Assembly (NCBI GenBank): GCA_024699855.1
Contig: JAMPIQ010000002.1
Coordinates: 4,526,001-4,590,000, forward strand
Direction: 5' to 3'
DNA length: 64,000 nucleotides
Source: Aphelenchoides besseyi
Lineage: Eukaryota > Nematoda > Chromadorea > Rhabditida > Aphelenchoididae
Shown here: positions 24,601 to 37,265 of the stretch, piece after piece
Numbering within the stretch: the first letter of the stretch is position 1
Layout of the letters: every line of letters starts with the position of its first letter
Translations under genes and position numbers: made by a program
Notes under the pieces: generated by a model
Told to the model about the DNA's origin: nothing
Seen by the model: only the letters and a program-made list of their open reading frames with translations
Database searches by the model: none

Positions 24601-24754
24601 TCAATCACTTACTCTCCTTGTGGGTCTCGTTTTCACGTTTGAGAAGCTTTTCGGCGCGTTTTATTTGATTCAAATAGATCTCATCTGCGTGATTCCACTT
24701 CTTTTCGGACGTCTCATTGTAACCCAACTCAAACCATTTTTCTCCCTTCAGCAT
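21695..24754 (-). CDS. CEBPZ: CEBPZ / Noc1 (Mak21) ribosome biogenesis factor
   Basis: About ten exons run from the ATG at 24754 to the TGA at 21695. The N-terminus (MLKGEKWFELGYNETSEKKW) and IKRAEKLLKRE match the family start. The CBF/Noc domain includes RARFYAIHSLTIIPLRSGD and KLGHPQKKVDVMVARQLERL, then YDPFNRS-like LDVRNPLFAHADM, HYHPSVAYFASCV and DFTLIRFLDRFAFKNPK. The tail is highly acidic (EMELDSEVDGDEITDDELNE) and ends basic (RLKKIPKRGYQETDSEGEN). Known orthologues assemble large ribosomal subunits in the nucleolus. It is followed on the same strand, about 250 bp downstream, by a Utp12-domain gene, so the two may share regulation. Confidence 0.93.
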
Positions 24755-25042
24755 TGTGAAGAACGGAATGCTAAACGATGAATCGGTGAGCAGTCAGCTA
24801 CAAAACGATATTCTGGGTCTGTAACCCTTGAAGAGTAAACAATCGACACCGAATTCTTTATAACTTATCTGGCAATAACAACAAAAACAACGGAATTTAA
24901 AAAGTAGACCCATAGAGTAGAGAACAACAGAAGTGTGGAAGGTATATGAACAAAGTAGATCTCGTATTTCAAATTCCGTTGATCCAATAAGACACAAAGG
25001 TAACCGTAAACCAAATGTGTTAATTGAACTCAGACATGGATT

Positions 25043-26610
25043 TACATTGATTCAAAAGCGAGTGCATGAGTTGCAAAGTAATTCTTCGCCTTCTCTGCTT
25101 CGTCCCAGCAAACGTTAAGCAGTGGGTTGATTGTACGCTAAACAACAAACTTAAAGGGTTTTTGCACAACATAAACTAACCAATTGTGTCTCCTTGCCAC
25201 CCACCAACTCGTCAGAAGAACGAGCGTGTTGTTGAGCAATAGACAAACCGGCAAGAGTGTAGCAACTAAAAGAAAGATTACCTTCTAATATGTACAATTT
25301 CGTTCGTAAACATACGTGTGGTAAAGATCAGGGTCTCTAAAGCAAAAAGTGAGTTGATTGTTATGAACTATAAGGACCTACTTGTCGGGTTTATCCGCAA
25401 AACCGCCCTTCGAAAATTGTTGAGAAACCGACAAAACAAATTGTTGAAGAGCAGAATCGTTGAAAAGTCCATTGCGAGCTGGAATCTTCCATTCACGTTG
25501 AATTTCAATTTCCGCAATGCAACAGGCAGCAGCTTGCCAGAAACTGTAGCAAGCATCAACCAGCTTTCCAGTGCGTCCTTGAAATCCGCCTTCAAACGCC
25601 ATTTGACGATTCACAAGCCAACGAGCCAACGCCTCATCATCCAACATGTGAGTTCGTTCCATCAAAGCTAAGGCCGCCACACCACAGTAAGTATAACCGC
25701 CGTGCGCTTCACAGCCCGGTTCTCCTCCAAAACCTCCCTCGTATGAACGGCAACTAAAAACATCAAAAGACGCGCAAGCATCCATTGTTTACCGCATGAT
25801 CCATTGCGCTGAATCTCCGAACAAGTCATCAGAGTAAATTCCACAAACCACAGCGACCGAAACGGCACAATAAACACTACGAATGTCTATTTCACCGCCT
25901 TCGTGCATCGTAAACGAACCGTTCGGTTGTTTGTTTGCGTAGAAGAATTTCAACAAGCCAGTACTGAATCGATTTCAATAAAAAGCCAAGAAGACTCAAC
26001 TAACCGGTCAATGGAATCGAAGGCCTCTTTCGATCCAATGCTAATTAGCGCCATGACTGACGCGTACGTGGTCGCCAAATGAGAGATTTGTCCTGGACCA
26101 CCGCCATAGCCGCCATTTGGACTTTGACAAGACTTCAAAAACTCAATGACACTGAAGGCGATCAAACTCCAAATGTTGAAGGAAAACAAACTTTTTCTCG
26201 AGATCCGCTGAAATCGGATGGTTGAGCAAACGCAACGAATGTAAACCCCAGAAACAGTGCCACGAACGACTCGCATCCAATCGCTAGACTTCACATTAGC
26301 AACAGGCAACGACGAACAAACATACGAAATAGATCGGCGATTGTGTCAACTTTCGAATCACGTAGTCGACATGTGCTTTACGGTCCAATTCGGTCGTTTT
26401 GTTCTTCTGAAACTCGTCTTCCACAGCTTCTTCAATCAACTTCTAAACGTTAAAAGTTGCCAAATTGATCTCCAGAGTATAGTCTTTTACCTGTTCAGTA
26501 GCCGTGAACGACATGAAGTTCTGATTGTTGTACTTGAAACGTGAATCACAGATCTTGAACTGGAGTTTCGAATCATCGGTGCCGTCAGTATCAGACTTCT
26601 TAGCCATCAT
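25043..26610 (-). CDS. FNTB: Protein farnesyltransferase subunit beta
   Basis: About ten small exons run from the ATG at 26610 to the TAA at 25043. The alpha-alpha barrel motifs of the family are present: LDASRSWHCFWGLHSLRLL, SCQSPNGGYGGGPGQISHLA, YEGGFGGEPGCEAHGGYTYC and MAFEGGFQGRTGKLVDACYS. The zinc ligands are visible as D and C in LVDACYSFW and as H in DLYHTCYTLAGLS. The enzyme, with an alpha subunit encoded elsewhere, adds farnesyl to CaaX-box cysteines in the cytosol. The C-terminus (TINPLLNVCWDEAEKAKNYF) matches the usual ending. The start is preceded only by AT-rich DNA, and ATG 26607 is an equally good alternative. Confidence 0.94.
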
Positions 26611-27285
26611 TTTTTAAGTAACTCGAATAATTTAAGTAAAAACAAGCGGATTGTAAACGAAAAAAGGCACAATCGCAAATTCGTGTGTCGGCAGAATTCT
26701 CGCTAACAACAAAGTTACCAAGAACATTGATTCCTTACTAGGCCTCTTGAACTCAGACTCTCGTTCTAGTCGTTTAGTTGACAAATCAAATCATTTGTTC
26801 TGTTGAAGGACTTTGATGTCGTTATTGGTTGGAAGTCTTCTTATTTCTAACAATCTCGAAGAATTTTCAACGTTTATGTACTTTAGTGCAAGTTATTGAT
26901 GGTGAACAAACGGGGATAAACACTCAGAAAAGATGACAAGTAAAATAGAAATTGTTAACAAATGACATTTGAGACCAAAAGCAGAAGTTAATCACAAGTT
27001 GCTGAGACTAAGAACGTTAAATTGCGTTGAATACAAAGCGCGTTAAGCAGAAGATCGGCAGTTTTCCGATGAAGAATTGAGCCCAAGAAATTCTCTTTGA
27101 TTTTGTTTAGCACTCACGTGAACTCGAAAAGTGAATTGACGATATAGAAGAGGCCTAAAGGAGTGGAATTATCGGAAGATTTCAGAGAGTATCTTCTTCA
27201 ACGTTCTTTCTTTTTATTGTTTGGGACCTGAACACAAGGAAAACCGGTGAATTTGGGAACAGAAAGAAACATTATCAGTTAGCGG
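26611..27285. other. Intergenic, no gene seen
   Basis: This lies between the FNTB start and the Ena/VASP stop, both on the minus strand. It should contain the Ena 3' UTR and FNTB leader. No protein-like reading frame was found. Confidence 0.5.
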
Positions 27286-30188
27286 CTATTGTTGAGTTTG
27301 ATTTTGTGCACGAATCGCCTCCAACACTTCCTTCTTGAACGATGCGAATTCACCGAAAATCTCTTGTCGGAATCGTTCGAAATCAGCTTTCGTACACACG
27401 GTTTGACCATTCACCGATGGTTCTTCCGCAACGCCGACACTCGACGTGTTGCTCGGTTGTCTGGAAAGTCTTGAAGTCAATGCATCAAGTGCAGAAATTG
27501 AACTCACTTTCGATGAACTTTCGGAGAATCAGTTCCGTTGCAGTTGGTTGTCGCTGCGTTGTTCAGTGATGGATTCGAAGTTTGTTTCTGCCACATTTTT
27601 GGAGCAGCGGGCGGAGGTGGAACGCGCTTCTCGTTGGCCGATTCGTTTGAATTCGTCGATAAGGTCGAGCATGTCGAGGTAGCCGATGTAATCGAGGCCT
27701 CTTCGACTTGCATGTTGATCTTTTTAAGTTTAGTGCTCAATTCACTCATCAGATCGCCGCCATATCCACCGTTTGTTTTGGGTTGAGAATTGCCGTTCGA
27801 AGCCGACGGACCGTTGGTTTCATTGTTAGCTGAAATACATGGCTCCGTTTTATACAACTAAGCGATCTTACCTCCATTTTGTGATGTTTTGCGCAACTGT
27901 TTGGCTTGCAACTGATCGGCCAACGTCAACGTCTTTGCCCCACCATTGCTTTTGTTGAAGTTTGGTGGAGGCAAAGGCGGTGGTGGTGGTGCGTTTGAAA
28001 TGGGCGGAATTGCACCACCGTTTGTTGTCGATTGTGCAGAAGTCGAAGCCACGATGGGATTCGATTGGCTGGGAAGCGGTGGAGGTGGTGGAGGCGGCGC
28101 CGGAGCTGGTGGAACGGCCGTTCGAATGGGTCCGTTATGATGAGTGGGATGAGCGGCACCAACGCCGTGAGCCGGATGTTGATGACCGTTGGAAGAGTTG
28201 TGGTGATGATGATGTGGATGTCCGTTTGATTGTTGATAAACATTACCGTTAGTCAGTCCATTCGCGTGTCCAGTTGCTTGTTGAGCTACGGGCTGTTGAG
28301 CGGGATGCAGTTGATTAATTGTGGGAGCCATTGCACCGTTTGAATGAGCAGTTCCGTTGGGATAACCGTTCAATTGAGCCTGAAACAAACACTTAAAAGC
28401 TTATGAACACGCATTTCGTTCTTCATCAAAAAACCGTTTCCGCTGTTTGATCAACAACCGCGACGGTCTTCGAGAAACGCGCGCAACCCTGAGGGTTGAT
28501 GACTCATCGGTTAGTGAGCGCTCTTGGGCTTTTTGAAATCATGAGAAACGCGTTTAATTTGGATCCTACTCTTCGAATTAAACGTCAGCAACTTTCTTTT
28601 GTGATTCTCGAGGGATTCGAAAGCGTCTGATGAGTTTGTCCGAAAACTTCTTTTTCGCAACCGAAAGTAAAATTTTTGCTTCGTAACCATAATGTTTGAT
28701 CTCAGTTTCCGGTTCATTTAACAAAAACGTAAACTGCAGATGATGGACATTGGCGACGGCATTTAAAATTGATGAAACTCAAACTGACCGTCGCGTAAAT
28801 GTTTCCGGAGACGGTGCTCGAGCCGCTTGATCCCTGCGACGATCGACGCTGCTGCTGAAGAAGTTGAGCGGCCTGTTGCTGTTGGACGGACGTTTGATGG
28901 CCGGTGATCTGCGGATGAACGCCGTAGCTGTACTTCCTGCAAACAGAAATGTTCACTTAACGGAAACGATTTGATGCAAATTTGCAGTTTAAAAATCGAT
29001 CCGCTGCACGAAGGATTGATATCAATTCGATTGTTCCTTTCAAACGAGCAGATGAGTAACAAGAAACATCGGAAGTTCAAGGCCTCGAAATGAATCACCT
29101 CGTTCGCCCCCAAACACCGCTGGTTATCTTGACAAGCTCATCAATTCAAAAGTAAGCCGAAAACTTTTGTACGATTTGCACTCACGAAAAAGTAAAATCG
29201 AACAAATCGGCGGATTGAAAGCTCTTCCTCGCACTTTTCACTCGACAAAAAACCAACCTGTAGCCATTCGATCCGATGCTATCGGCATCACCGTCCCGGT
29301 ACTCAGCGGCCTGTGGTTGTTGATGAGAGTAATAGTGATTCTGGGGCTCCTGATACACGGCGTTGATTTGCTCCGAACTAATCAAATTCGCCACAAAATC
29401 CTGCGCTTCTCGAACCGCTCGATGCACATCCATGGCTTCTTGTTCGTTGACAAAACTCAAACCGTAGACCTGAAGTATCGTAATGAAGAGATCTGTTTAT
29501 CGGGCAAATGAAGTAAAATGCGTCAACGGAGATTTAGTTGGCGGAGAAGAAAACGGTTAGAAGAAGTGACGTTTCTGTGCATTAAAGTAATTCGCAGATC
29601 AAAGAGAGAAAATCTGCTTTAGATGCCGCGAAGAAGATGCCAACGAGCGTGAAATACGACATCAACTCGCTTATTAGCTCGAAATCCACAGTCAAGATCA
29701 CTTCTCTTTTGCCCGTGAACTCCGCGCACAGCGACGGGCTGTGAAATTACACAGAAGTGGAGTCGAACAAGAAGCCAATTAAAATCGGATGTTTTTTCAG
29801 AATGACCGTTGCGTAACAACAATTAAAAGCAACTTACCGTGCGCTGTTCATTTCTCCATTGGTGGAAAAGATTGTTGTTGTTCACTTGGTATTTCATGTT
29901 CCTGTAGATTCTCTGCTCCATAACAAGTACCGGCTGTTGCTCCTGGATACACGAGACGAGAAGGGCGAAAGCCTGATTGACGTGGTCGTAGATGATCTGC
30001 ACGGTCGGCTGCTGATGTTCCGTCAACTTCTTGATCCACTGTCTGGATTTGTCGTCGTAGACCATCATCTCGGCCGATCCCGAGGCGCGGACTTCAGGAC
30101 TGAAACAGAGGAAGGGAATAGAAACGGAATTCATCAAGTTGACTTACGACATGGTGTGCGGCTTCATGTTTTGATTCAACGGTCCCAT
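27286..30188 (-). CDS. unc-34: Ena/VASP actin regulator (UNC-34 homologue)
   Basis: Seven exons (30148-30188, 29838-30099, 29258-29469, 28789-28936, 27872-28379, 27508-27829, 27286-27460) encode 555 residues. The EVH1 domain comes first: MMVYDDKSRQWIKKL, QIIYDHVNQAF, MKYQVNNNNLFHQWRNE and YGLSFVNEQEAMDVH. A Gln-, Asn- and His-rich central region follows, including a run of His residues. Poly-Pro stretches (APPPPPPPLPS, PPPPPLPPPNF) would bind profilin or SH3 domains. An EVH2 block with LADQLQAKQLRK resembles the G-actin-binding site, and the end (FERFRQEIFGEFASFKKEV) is the tetramerisation coiled coil. The family promotes actin filament elongation at leading edges and in axon guidance. The start at 30188 is the only in-frame ATG before EVH1. 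Confidence 0.94.
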
Positions 30189-33100
30189 CGACGTGCCCAG
30201 TGGGCCAAAAGGAGCGTGAGTTGCGATTAGCGGCGTTAAGCGGCTACGAGACGTGAACTGAAATTAGAACGTAATACAAATTCGGAAAGAAAGCGCGAGG
30301 TTCGTTTGACGTAAAGTTGAAGAAGCGTACGAATTGGAACGGAAATTGCGGCCGACGCGGACGTCGAGAGTTTATTTCCACAAAAGACGTTGGACGTGAG
30401 CTGTGGACGTAGTTTAATCAAAAAAAACAGAATTTGGCGCGTTCTTTCAACCAAAAGTCGAAAAATTCAAAATCAGCGTTCCGTTTAAAGGTCGTCCGGC
30501 GGTTTTTATTTACTCGCCGTGAAGAAAAAATGCGTCCAAAGCGTCCGAAAAAAAGCCGAAGAAATCGCCAACCTTAAAAATGGACGAGAAAGCGCAGCGC
30601 GAGTCTCAAAACAACCGGACGCTTATTTTTCGCGTTTGGGTTTCGAGCTCTTTGGTTTGCAGCAAAGTGAACGACGAGGTTTGCGCTCATTTTTGCGTTC
30701 GAGTTGCGCTGCCGTCTGCTCAACTTTTGCCTCTCGATAATTTTGTGCACAACGACATTCCAGTCCACGAAATCGGATTCGATGGGGAATCAGAACGTCC
30801 ACTTGAATTGCAGTTGTTGAGACAACGAGCGCGATTAAAAGCAAAGATTCGGGACCTGAAGCGTGAATGTTACCCATAAGCACGTTGATAAGAGAGCGGT
30901 TATTGCACAACAAAAAAAGACGTTCTTTCGTACAATTGGAAACGACATTCGATTATGCGCCAAGAAGTGAGTAAAAGTGGAATGTTGGTCGTGAAGGCGC
31001 ACGTACAAACGCGAATTGGCACATCGAACGAAAGTGGACATCGTGAGGGTGCGTCTGTGAGTAAAAAAAGTGTAGAGGATGTGCGGTCTTGCGTTCGTAA
31101 TCCAATCAAAAGTGAGTGAAAGTGGAGAGTCGTGTGTTTTTGCCTCGAATTCCCTTCAAACGCATTTTTCTTCGAAAGATAAAAGTGCGCCAATGAGTCA
31201 GACGAAAGTGATGGGCAAGTAGCTCATCCATGAACGCGCTTTTTGAGGAGTGATCTTCCACGTGCGTCAGGAGCAGCGCCGTTTACTGATCGAAAAAAGA
31301 GTCGGAATCTAACGGTCAGTTTTTACAACGAAATTCACACAAAAAAAAAGCGCATTTCCCGACAGTTTCCATGACGAAAAACGTGCAAACTAAAAGCCTT
31401 TGTGGAAAATGTTTGGGAATCATAATCTTACGTTTAATCGCTTTTGTTTACCACGACCAACACCACAAATTCTTCTGTCCACTTTCGCGAACGGAGGAAG
31501 TAACCAACTCGCTGTTGTCCGCTCTAATCCGTCGACGAACACAAAAGAAAATCCGTTTCCCATCGACCCATCAGTCAGTTTCCGGCAACGTGGGGGTGAT
31601 AAGAAGGAAGCTAATTAATCAGAAGCATATGCGTAATAAACGCACAACCGATCTTATCTGAACACGAAAATCGGTGTTTTGCGCAAAATTGACCACCAAA
31701 AAGAAGCGAATGTTTGATCAAGAGGTGACTCAAAACGAACGCGAAACCCATCGCTCATGGATCCCCGACAACAACGAGCTGTCGTTCTTCTACGCATAAA
31801 ATTACCGACGAGAAGGCGAAAAACAACTTCGAAATTTCCGGTGCAAATAACTCGAACGCTCGGGGAGCGTTTAAGAACAATTCACAGGCCATAAAATTCG
31901 TACGTTGTGATCTTACCGCCCCTACACGTCGCCAATTTGTCGTTAATATGCGCGCAGACGGAAATGTTGATCGAAAATAATTGACGTCTTACGCAACGAT
32001 CATCTTCAAATTGCACGGAATTTTTGATTAGGCGGAAACGTAAAGTCGTGCAAATCCGACACTCAAATGTGTTCATTAACGTGCGAATTATAGAAACATG
32101 CGATCATCAAAACATTCGCAGCGTCCAAAAAAAATCGCGCCGCGAAAACGCAGGCGGCCCATAAAATCGCTTCTCACATTTTGGGTGGTCGAAGACCGTC
32201 GATCGGCGACGGCAAACCGTCCGACGGTCAGTGCGGGAATCTCGTCGACGCAAAATTGAGCTAATCGGAACTCAAAATCGACGCCAAACTCATTCCAAAC
32301 TCCACACGCTTTTTGGAGGCCTCGGGCGGAAAAAATGGCCAACTGGAAACGCACTCAATCATCGCAGTTGACCGTCAATTAAAAATCCGGAGGTTATCGG
32401 AAAGCAGATGGCGATCAAAACAGACGATCTCGTCCGCTGGAATCGCAATTGTTTATAACGGAAAGCTTTTTTTTGCTGATCGCAAAAACCAATCGGCGGC
32501 GGTCAGAGGAAACTCGGGGGGCCAAATGCCGTCGATCCCGACTGCACGGTTTTTGGCCGACGACGCACGTGATTGCAACACGAACGAGTTTACGAAGCCG
32601 ATCGATAAACAGAAACTTCCGAATCCGAAGTCGACAACAAGCTTCTTCGCGACCTTTAAACCTCTTAATCGACGTTATGTTCGAGCAAACAAACAGAAGA
32701 GTTTTGGCCCGCGCAAAAGTCAACTGGAGCAGAAGACGCGTTCGCCGAAGATTCCGCGGTCGATAACCGAAATTCGCATCCAACCGGAAAATTAAAAGAA
32801 ATTCGCTCCAAAAACTTCGGATGGAAACCGAATGGCCAACGAAGACTCCCGCAGTTTGTGGCCATTTGGGTTTTGAGGCCCCGGGTTCCGGTCGTTGCGA
32901 AAGACCAATGGGCGGAGTGGATTTTCGCGCGAACTCGCTGTTCAGACAATCAATTGGAACGAGCGGCCGGCTGATCATTACGCGAATATCAAACGCTTCC
33001 AATCGCATAAGTTGACAACATTTTCCGCTCTCGAGACTACTCACTCAGTCATCTTCTTGACAGCTCTCGAGTCGCGTATTCATCTCAATTAGCCGCCTCG

Positions 33101-33960
33101 TGTTCACATCCCGATGTACACCAAAACGTCAATCCGAATTCGTTTCCTTGACATCGAATAATTTGATTAAAGTCGCCATTACTCACTAGTTGCCCTTGAA
33201 AAGTTTTTGAGTGTCATCCATCACTCGGCGTTTTTTAAGCGGTTGCTTTGAACTTCACCGGAATCTGTGCAACGGAAACAAAACTCGCAAACTTCGATTG
33301 GAATGTCGATTTCAAATTCGAGTTCAGGAAAAGTAAAAGGAGCTCATGAAGAGTGTGAAAACAGAACCTTCTTCTGGCACTCCAAAAACAAACAAACGTG
33401 AAAAGAATCCGAGTGGTCAGCGGCGATGTTTTTTGTTCGAATTCGTGAACAGAAGTAGTCGACTGGGCAGTCAATTGAACAGTCGATTGAAGTATTCAGG
33501 ACCGAGTTTTTGTCCAAAAATCGTGATTGGAAAGGAGCGTGACAAACGTAAATTGATATCCCGAATTTTGAGCGGGTCACTTGAGAGCTGGAAATAAGTT
33601 CGCTGGGTGGTAAAAAAGAGTGGAAACTCGCGGTCAAACACCGAAAAGCAGAATCCACGTTTCTGACCACTCGGAGCCCACAAAACGGCCGCTCTTGTGT
33701 GCCAAAAAGCGGTTGGCCACTTTGCGCGAAAGTGTCCGTCATGAGCAAGAAAACAGTCCGAAGAAGGAAGAAGCCGCCCGTCTTAACCCAAAAAGGTCTT
33801 CTGAGTCACGAGTTTTTTCGGGCCACCGATTCCGATGCGAAGTTCGTAAAAAACAGTCCACAGGCTTACTTTCCGTACTGTCACTGCGACAATAAGATCA
33901 GAAAACTGCAAATGCAAATTTCGAATTCCCAACGGATCGCAGCCGATGGAAATTAGATTT
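30189..33960. promoter_or_regulatory. Long region upstream of Ena/VASP, no coding signal
   Basis: Nearly 4 kb with many overlapping open frames on both strands (for example 32313-32795 plus and 32415-33044 minus), none resembling a protein. Composition is distinct: runs such as CGAAAA, AAAAATCG and CGCAAA recur, and CpG seems common. Long open frames arise because stops are rare in this composition. It is best read as upstream regulatory DNA or a leader intron of the Ena/VASP gene. Confidence 0.45.
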
Positions 33961-34084
33961 CGAGTTGGTCGCTGAATCGAAATTGGCCGTTTACTTGTCC
34001 TCGCAACTTCTGTGTATTAGGACCATTTTTCTTGAAAACATAGTTGATGACCGGTTGTAATTGACAGAACTGATCGAAACCACT

Positions 34085-34372
34085 GCCGTTGATCAATGTG
34101 TTGAAGGCGTGTCGAATGTTGAGCACTTTTCTGATTGTGGTAAGGCTCGATCAAGTTTGTAGTAGGTATTTTCTGTACTATGTATCAAAGAATTTATAAA
34201 CAGGTTGCAAGTATTGCGCCAAGTTGCTTGATGCAAATTTTGAGCTTAAGGATGAAGGTGAAACCGGACAAGTACTCTGTGAGAATGAATCCGTCAGGAA
34301 AGTCACTATCACGAGTTCGATTTCAATCGGTAAAGCAATTCAACGAGATTATGCTACAAAGAATATCAAACT
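34085..34372 (+). CDS. Possible exons of an orphan cysteine-rich protein
   Basis: Two open segments can be joined by a GT-AG intron (about 34142-34202). The first ends VEHFSDC and the second continues GCKYCAKLLDANFELKDEG, then TGQVLCENESVRKVTITSSI and a Lys-rich end before GTGCG. Composition and cysteine pattern look protein-like, but no start codon, signal peptide or family is recognisable. It may be part of a diverged small gene or a remnant. Confidence 0.3.
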
Positions 34373-34844
34373 AGTGCGTTTATTTACCGAGTTTCAATTG
34401 TTCTCAACGTTTGAGTCCCTTTCAAATTGGGTGGCAACTCGATGGTTGTGAGCTTTGAACTGTGTGTCCGCTTGAACGTCAGCAGTCTATTTTAAACTTT
34501 ACTTCATCTCAGTAGGCGTTCATGCTTCAACTCTGTATGGCCTTTGCATTAGATTACAAATATAACTCACAGATAATGCAATCAAGTGAAAGAGTATAAT
34601 GGGTGATCCAGCAACCTGGTTGACAAATTGAAAGATCAGTAGTCGTGAATAAACTAGAGACGCTGTAGCATAATGCAGAAGTGTGAGTCTAACTATTTTG
34701 TATTTCTAATTTGAAGATTACAAGACAGAATACTCTCGAGTGCCTAATTAGGGAATGTGTGCCAACAAATTGAGTTAATGGGTGTGTTATGAGATTTCTA
34801 CGTAAGAAAGTCAACAGAAGGTTGAAAGCAGTTAGTTTGCTGAG

Positions 34845-35938
34845 ATGGTTTGGGACTTGGCAACCGTTCAATTTGCAAGCGATATGACCGCTTGTGTGCT
34901 GGGAATGATCTTTAATTCGCTTCTTATTGTTGCCATCTTCAAAGCCACCGATCAGAATCTTCGCTCTTACTCGTATCTTCTGTTGGCAAGTGCCTCGTTC
35001 GACCTGTTCTTTTCGATAGTCGAGTTCTGTACTTTGCATGTGAGTTTCATTCCTCCCGTCGAATTAATTGTTTTGTTTCAGCAACTGTTGAGTGTTTCTG
35101 GAATTCTGGTGATCATGAGTCACGGATTCGTTGAGCGATTTCTGTTTTCGTATGTTGGTTCTTTGCTAATGATTCCTCACGTCTTTGCTACCAACCACGG
35201 GCTTCTGATCCTCGTCGTTCAATACAAATATCGCTATCGGATAGTGAGTGGGTAGGTGGTGGCTGGGAAGCTGTTGATTGGTTTGTTTTCAGTGGAGACG
35301 CGTCAGTGAGTGTGTTGATTCGGGACTTGAGTGTGACGTGTGGACTCGGATGGCTGATGGCTTTCATGGCGTGGAGGGGAACTGTAATATCCGGCAGACG
35401 AGGTCGGGAGTATTATTTGGCGGCAGTGAATAGTCAGACGTTCTACAAACGCACTGAGGAGTTTTATTTGTACGTCTCGGATCATCAGGACTGGATTACT
35501 GCTGTCTATTTCAAGTCGTCGTTTTGGTTTACGTACATTTGCTTTGGTGCTTCGATTTTCTATGCTTTGAAATCGTATCTTTATGTTCGCTCCAACGGCT
35601 TGATGAGAAACTCACGGACCGAACGAATGCAGTCGCAGTTCACGAGATCGTTGATTGTCCAAACAGTCAACACGTGTATTTTTGCTCTGATTCCCCTCTC
35701 TTTCTCCTCGATACCAATGCAATTCAGCAACAACTCTCAACTGCACGGCTTTATGACCATGATCCTGATCTCGTGGCTTTCTACTGCTAATGCCATTTGT
35801 ACTCTTAGTATCATCCGTTCCTACAAAGTCTACTTTTTGAAGCTCGTCGGGTTGAAGCGTTTTCTTGGTGCAAGTGTGACTGACGAATCGAATAGAACCT
35901 TCAACACCGACACGCGAATTATTTTCCTTCAAGTCTAG
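34845..35938 (+). CDS. Str-type serpentine chemoreceptor
   Basis: Three exons (34845-35039, 35082-35251, 35293-35938) encode 336 residues with seven hydrophobic segments. Examples are CVLGMIFNSLLIVAIF, SYLLLASASFDLFFSIVEF, FATNHGLLILVVQY and SSFWFTYICFGASIF. The sixth-helix lead-in RMQSQFTRSLIVQTVN resembles the conserved MQ...L..Q motif of the nematode Str/Srd/Srj receptor superfamily. The receptor would sit in sensory cilia and detect small molecules; the ligand is unknown. Exon 2 ends ATA GTG AGT GG before GTAGGT. A nearer GTGAGT donor 11 nt upstream breaks the frame, so it was rejected. Confidence 0.87.
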
Positions 35939-36115
35939 TCGACAAAACCTTAATCCCGTGCATCTCTTCTGAATCAAATTGTATTCGTTTAACAACAAAT
36001 AAAGATGTATAGTCGAAGCACAAGTCTTTTGAGAGGAATACTTTCGGTCAGAAGGCCAAGAAGCTACTAATCTCTCAAGCTCTTGGATTCCGAATTTCCA
36101 TTGAAATTGAAAAAA

Positions 36116-37142
36116 ATGGCAAAAGGAAAACGAAAGTAAGTGATCCAAATGCTCTAACTATTCGAAACTTTCAGGCACACGTTCTCGACTCAGAACAATG
36201 GAACGGCTGTCGAAGAGGACACGGACGATGTTTACGATGAAGTCGATCGACATCACAACTCTCTGGATGCCGATTTGGTTGTGGACTCGCACAGACAACG
36301 TCATACAACTCGACAGCACGAACTGATGCCAATCGTTCAACAGCTCAGCGATTCGGAAGTTTACGATCAAGAAGAAGAAAATGAAGTTGAACGCGAGGAA
36401 GGTGAGTGTTTTCTTTGTTTTCTATTTTCTGTCTGAACGTTTTAGCTTTGCCAAACGCCAATGAATGGGGCAAGAAGCGGAAGATGTTCTACGTGGATTC
36501 GACTACGAAGATTCGTGAGGACGGTTTTCTGAACGACGAAGAGCAAGAAGCGTTGGAGCTGGAAGAAGAGGATGCGATTCGTCGACAGCGGAGATCTGAT
36601 TTGAGTCACTCGTTTGTGAACATAAACAAACTCAGTGCTCTGGTCGAGAACTCTGACGAGGAAGCAGAAGCTCCGAAAACAATCGGATTCGCCGATAATG
36701 TCCAGCCAACGGTCAAGACTCTCGGACAACTTCGACAACAGAACTCAAAACCGGTAGTCAAACCGACGGTCAAAACAATTCAAAAGCCAACGATTGTGGA
36801 ATCGAAACGACCGGAAATCAGCGATCACATCAAAGGCTGGGAAACAACCGATGAGGAAGAGAACGTGGAGGAAGTGGACAGAAGAGAAATCAACTACGAG
36901 GTTCGTTGGCTCCATTGCTATCAGTTGGTCAGTGTTTTCAGATGGAAAAGAACAAGGGAATCAAACTGAAAAAACGAAAGAAGGGAACCGAACACTCGCG
37001 AATCAAACGTCGACATCAATATCAAAAAGCACTCATCAAACGACGATCCCAAGTACCGGATGTGAAACGCGAACTGACCAAGTACAGCGGTGAAACTCGT
37101 GGAATTCGTGCATCGACAGTTCGAAGTATTCCACTAAGATGA
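36116..37142 (+). CDS. Short UTP3/Sas10 homologue lacking the central Utp3/C1D domain
   Basis: Four exons (36116-36135, 36175-36401, 36446-36900, 36942-37142) encode 300 residues. The N-terminal part has an acidic region and the family signature NEWGKKRKMFYVDS, then EEQEALELEEEDAIRRQRR. The C-terminal Sas10 domain is clear: INYEMEKNKGIKLKKRKK, IKRRHQYQKALIKRRSQV and GETRGIRASTVRSI. Known members (yeast Sas10, human UTP3) are much longer and have a central helical Sas10/Utp3/C1D domain between these blocks. Here a short low-complexity stretch (QPTVKTLGQLRQQNSKPVVK) replaces it. The protein should act in the small-subunit processome for 18S rRNA maturation. All splice joins keep frame, so the loss is not an obvious prediction artefact. 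Confidence 0.85.
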
Positions 37143-37265
37143 CCATTTAGTTTTTTTTGTTGATTTTATTGTTGAAGATTAAACTTATTGACCTGTTTAT
37201 TTACAACGAAATGGTTTCTTGACAATTTGGATTTTTGAACGAGTAACCCGAAATGTGATTGACAG

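Noticed and set aside
28140..28260. His-rich and poly-Pro frames on the plus strand
   Set aside because: They are complements of the Ena/VASP low-complexity exon, whose minus-strand frame is part of a coherent seven-exon gene.
30580..30913. Opposed 99- and 96-codon frames upstream of Ena/VASP
   Set aside because: Same situation as in the rest of this tract: low-stop composition, antisense overlap, no recognisable domain.
32313..33044. Overlapping open frames of 160 and 209 codons on opposite strands
   Set aside because: Neither has protein-like hydrophobic patterning or a family match. They overlap antisense in a stop-poor composition, so they are chance frames.
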